Positions 60,876-64,000 of a stretch of 64,000 nucleotides of DNA are shown here, in pieces; position 1 is the first letter of the stretch, and each line of letters opens with the position of its first letter. The DNA is from Mesodorylaimus sp. YZB2_4 (lineage: Eukaryota; Nematoda; Enoplea; Dorylaimida; Dorylaimidae), in NCBI GenBank assembly GCA_030248295.1, contig JASANH010001333.1, forward strand, positions 594,604 to 658,603. Direction: 5' to 3'. Under the pieces are notes generated by a model that did not search any database, was not told the DNA's origin, and saw nothing but the letters and a program-made list of their open reading frames with translations. The translations under genes and the position numbers were made by a program.

Positions 60876-61061
60876 GGTTGTAGGCTTATAAGTGCAACAT
60901 GGACCATGAAGTAAAGTCCCCTAAGGTACAAAGTGAACGCCCTGACTGGATTTGTAGGAAACTGGCATGGTGTGTGCTCTCACATTTGCCGCTCACCTGA
61001 TAAAATGGAAAGGTCCCCACAAAGTAGGAGCTACTCCTGCTACCAAAGTGCTGCTCTGCCA

Positions 61062-61450
61062 TAAAATGAGCAGATCCAAACAGTTCCCACCAAGGAGGAC
61101 CTGCTCCTGCCAAAAAATGAGCAACTCTGAGCAGCTCTGCACCAAGGAGGAGCTGCTCCTGCAACAAAATGAGCAGCTCCGAGCTGCTCCTCACCAAGGA
61201 GGAACTGCTCCTGCAACAAAATGAGCAGCTCCGAGCTGCTCCCCACCAAGGAGGAGCTGCTCTTGTCACTAAATGAGCAGCTCCGAGCTGCTCCCCACCA
61301 AGGAGGAGCTGCTCTTGTCACTAAATGAGCAGCTCCGAGCTGCTCCCCACCAAGGAGGAGCTGCTTTTGTCACTAAATGAGCAGCTCCGAGCTGCTCCCC
61401 ACCAAGGAGGAGCTGCTCCTGCAACAAAATGAGCAGCTCTGAGCAGCTCT
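61062..61450. repeat. 52-bp minisatellite, about 7.5 copies
   Basis: Unit begins AAATGAGCAGCTCCGAGCTG and continues CTCCCCACCAAGGAGGAGCT; repeat starts at 61167, 61219, 61271, 61323, 61375 and 61427 are exactly 52 bp apart. Shares ATGAGCAGCTCC with the upstream minisatellite. Confidence 0.95.
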
Positions 61451-62043
61451 GAGTGCTCCGCTGTAGGTTTCGATGACATGTATGTCTGCGCGTTCAAATA
61501 ATCCATTGTCTTCACTGTGCACACTCGACCCTCTTTCTAAACCGCCCTCGTGGCGCAACTCAGGCGCGTACGCAGGATTTGTGGGTCGTGGGGTGCCAAC
61601 AAAAAATTTGCATAAATATGCTAATTTAGTGCATCACGCAAAGTCTAGGAGACGGATGTGGCTAAATAGAAAATAGAGTCCAGTTTGGTATTTCAAAATG
61701 AGCGCCGAAGGCGCGAGGCGAGGGCGCGAAGCGCCCGAGAGGGGGTGGTGTGCGGGGCGGGGGATGTGTCCCCGCCCCGCCGGAGGCGAAAATTTTTAAA
61801 AATTAGCTCCTCGCAGACACAATTTTTGACGGTTTTTTAAATAAATTTGCGAGAAATAGCTTAGTTTAAGGAATCACTATCTTTTACCCCGCCAAAAACT
61901 CAAGTCAAAAAGCTTAAAGCTTCTGCGTGGCTTCTGGCCTTCCAAAATTTGCGCACAATCTTTCTGATCGTACCGAAGCAATGAGTGCCATCTTTGTCAG
62001 CATACCGTACTCACCATATACAAGAAAAACCTTTCATGTTATC
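61451..62043. other. Non-coding with a GC-rich block
   Basis: At 61697-61790 a very GC-rich, partly self-complementary block (GCGCCGAAGGCGC, GCGCGAAGCGCC, GGGGCGGGG, CCCCGCCCCGCC) breaks the otherwise AT-rich sequence. No gene seen. Confidence 0.5.
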
Positions 62044-62116
62044 ATCTTATGTCCGACGCCTCAACCACTCCAAGTCGCAATGCCGCCTGGAGTGGTTAAG
62101 GCGTCGGACATAAGAT
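62044..62116. repeat. 29-bp hairpin with one mismatch
   Basis: ATCTTATGTCCGACGCC...CCACTCCA and TGGAGTGG...GGCGTCGGACATAAGAT pair over 29 bp (one C-A mismatch) around a 15-nt loop. It directly precedes the left end of the MULE transposon. Confidence 0.85.
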
Positions 62117-62127
62117 CCGATGCGTGA

Positions 62128-64000
62128 CACGTCAAAAGATCGCGGGAAAAAGGTCGCACGACAAAAGGTCGCAACAAAAAGATCGCAAAGGCAAGAAGGT
62201 CGCACGACAAAAGATCGCAACAAAAAGATCGCAAAGGCAAGAAGGTCGCACGACAAAAGATCGCAACTAAAAAGATCGCATATATAAATTTTTAAGCAAA
62301 TTAGAGCACTGCGTTAAAAAAATTTTTTTTCACTCTCATAACATGTCAAAAATGGCCAGAAATACCATAATTTTACATTTTACACCCACTGTCATGAAAC
62401 GTGGAACATAATACGAGTAGGTTGCATTAAAAACATATTTTAGAAGTTGTAATTATGAGCGACACCGCGCAAATAATCCCTGATATCTCTGTTATCATAA
62501 TCATTTACGATTCTTTCGATTCTTTCGCGCAATCCCGATACTTTCGTCGGCCTTGAGGCGGTTGCTGGCCAGCGACATACTGTTCGATCTTGGTTTCATT
62601 CAGACTTTGCTCTTTCTTCAACGAATCGATGAATTTGAAAATCGATGGATGATGGGCGCCAACTAGCTCAGAAAAACCTCGATGCCACCCCTCCACCGAA
62701 TTATTAGTCTTCGCAATTCCATTAATAACCGATTCACGACAGTTCCAAAGTGGTATTGGAAACAATGGGCCACGTCTTATACCTCTGCGGTTTGGTCTGC
62801 CGATCCAAGTGTCCTCGAAATAATCGACGACTGGTTGTGCCTCTGCTGGCAACAATTCGGCCAATTGCTCAAACGAATCCACCACCGCAGGAATCGGTAC
62901 GAAAGATAATGCGGGCAGCATTCTCATTTGCAATCCAAAGTCCGGATCATTCTCATAGCGATGTTGTAGGCCAGCAGCTTGGATTTTGCGCCAAATGCTT
63001 TGCGAAAAATGAAAAAAGCATCCACGCCTCTCCGTCTGAGGAAATTCAGAAGCGAATGCATTGATCGCCGCTTGCTCGAAATCAGTCATAATGGAAGTTG
63101 GATTCAGATTTGCATTCAGCTCCTTCAACTCGGCCAATAACTTGGTGTACGTAACTTCGGTCTTGTTTGGCAAGAGAGCGAAGACTGATGGAATGACATT
63201 GTTGTAATGAACGCCATGAATGGTATACAACTGTTCGAAAAGCGGTGGTGCTGTCTTGAAAGTACCATCTGCGTACCAATGAGGGCTGTGCGATAGCGAT
63301 TGCAAATTCCTCTCCGTAGAAAAAATCAAAATTAGATTTGGACCTTCGCCGCTGTCACGCAATAAAAACTGTTGGCCACCTTCGGTTTGTTGAAATTCGG
63401 GAGGAATGATCAAATCTTCCAGCGATCGAGGATTTGGAAGCACACCGCCGAGTACTCCCCGTCGTGTTCTCTGCACTGTACGTTTCATACATTGAACTGG
63501 CGGAAGTTGGCCTTGTACAGCAGCTGACAACCCAGCTGTTTTTCACCAGTTTTCACAGCTATCTTAGCTGGATCGGGGGCATGATTATGCTCGCCTGGCT
63601 CCTTCGACACCTGTCCGTTCTCAGTTTGCATTCGGGATCGGCAGTTTCCCCTGTTGTTTTTGAAATTCACGCACTTCCAATCGATTTTGTTTCCGCTTTC
63701 CCGCTCCTTTCCGAATAAGTGCCCGCGATAACAAAGCTGATCTTTCCCTTTCTGACTTTTTGCGAATTCTAAAGGCATCTTGCAGCAAAAAGAGAATCGC
63801 AAACTAACTCAAAGAAACAGCTGAAATGGCTAAAACCTTCATCGACAGCTAAATTTATAGGGGGACATAAATGAGCTGTCATCACCTTCATTGTTTTTCA
63901 TGGTTTTGTTTCTTGCGACCTTTTATACCATGCGACCCTTTTGTCCTTGCGATCTTTTTAGTTGCGATCTTTTGTCGTGCGACCTTTTTACTGCGATATT
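62128..64000 (-). mobile_element. MULE transposon with repeat-filled terminal inverted repeats (right end beyond window)
   Basis: The left terminus (62128-62285) is made of AAAAGATCGCAACAAAAAGA and GGTCGCACGACAAAAG words. The right side (63918-64000) holds the same words inverted (TTGCGATCTTTTTAGTTGCG, TCTTTTGTCGTGCGACC) and continues past the end of the window. Between them lies the transposase gene on the minus strand. The outer right boundary and the target duplication cannot be seen. Confidence 0.85.
62505..63778 (-). CDS. MULE transposase with FLYWCH-type zinc finger (frame-disrupted)
   Basis: The first frame starts at ATG 63778 (MPLEFAKSQKGKDQLCYRGH) and contains a FLYWCH-like finger: DWKCVNF, GNCRSRM and the closing GEHNHAPDP. 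The second frame (to 62505) contains the MULE/DDE domain: first Asp in HWYADGTFKTAPPLFEQLY, second Asp in SIMTDFEQAAINAF, the CxxH of GCFFHFSQSIW, and the probable Glu in NNSVEGWHRGF. The two frames overlap around 63485-63530 and are out of register. The usual linker of some 30 residues before LPPVQCMKRTVQR is also missing. A small deletion with frameshift is the simplest reading; a very short intron is less likely. It would move the surrounding element by cut and paste if intact. Confidence 0.85.

Noticed and set aside
58889-60891. MSSSTAN and LLMLAVE repeat proteins
   Set aside because: Frames exist only where the minisatellite unit is 21 bp; adjoining 20-bp units destroy them. No start context or flanking exons.
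60886-61558. Ser/Leu-rich minus-strand frames
   Set aside because: By-products of the 52-bp minisatellite and its edges.
62128-62285. CRISPR-like short repeats
   Set aside because: Repeats are irregular, lack unique spacers and recur inverted at the other end of the MULE; eukaryotic context.

Overview
The window is eukaryotic and looks like part of a repeat-laden genome of a small invertebrate. A nematode, possibly an enoplean or mermithid-like lineage, is my best guess. The reasons are: spliced genes with short introns (about 50-65 bp), TTTAG or TTTCAG acceptors and GTAAGT donors; a nematode-style intronless 7TM receptor; a compact degenerin (DEG/ENaC) gene; an F-box gene and a multi-domain C-type-lectin-like gene; and a FLYWCH-type MULE transposon. 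No ribosomal, mitochondrial or bacterial features were seen, and the species is not proven.

Layout. 1-1 kb: two exons of unidentified genes around a tRNA-like sequence. 2.2-3.1 kb (-): a rhodopsin-like GPCR. 5-8.6 kb: foldback repeats around a small C2H2 zinc-finger gene (5.9 kb, +). 8.95-10.5 kb (+): a DEG/ENaC channel. 11-13.6 kb: two large inverted-repeat elements and a perfect hairpin. 16.1-17.3 kb (+): an F-box protein. 17.4-23.7 kb: repeats, including two copies of a tRNA-derived SINE. 23.8-27.2 kb (-): a ten-exon poly(C)-binding (KH) protein gene with two microexons. 27.3-34.4 kb: no gene recognised, with MITE-like and palindromic repeats. 34.5-37.9 kb (-): two tandem two-exon genes for STMP1-like (DUF4535) mitochondrial microproteins; an intron of one carries a foldback element with a TIR transposon inside it. 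38.3 kb (-): a canonical tRNA-Arg(ACG). 38.8-44.6 kb (-): exons of one or two unidentified proteins, separated by SINEs and a TIR element. 46.1-51.1 kb (-): an orphan exon pair, then the complete seven-exon PRPF3/Prp3 splicing-factor gene. 52.0-58.7 kb (+): a C-type-lectin-like gene flanked by decayed copies. 59.0-61.45 kb: two related minisatellites. 62.1-64.0 kb: a MULE transposon that runs off the right end.

The genes do not form an obvious pathway. PRPF3 and the poly(C)-binding protein act on RNA; the GPCR, the degenerin and the lectin are membrane or secreted proteins. Most of the sequence outside exons is repeat-derived: at least six long inverted-repeat (foldback) elements, several SINE families with Pol III box motifs, TIR elements with visible target duplications, recurring runs of 9-22 G or C, and minisatellites. 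Spliced models were assembled by hand from splice signals, reading phase and remembered family features; no database search was possible.
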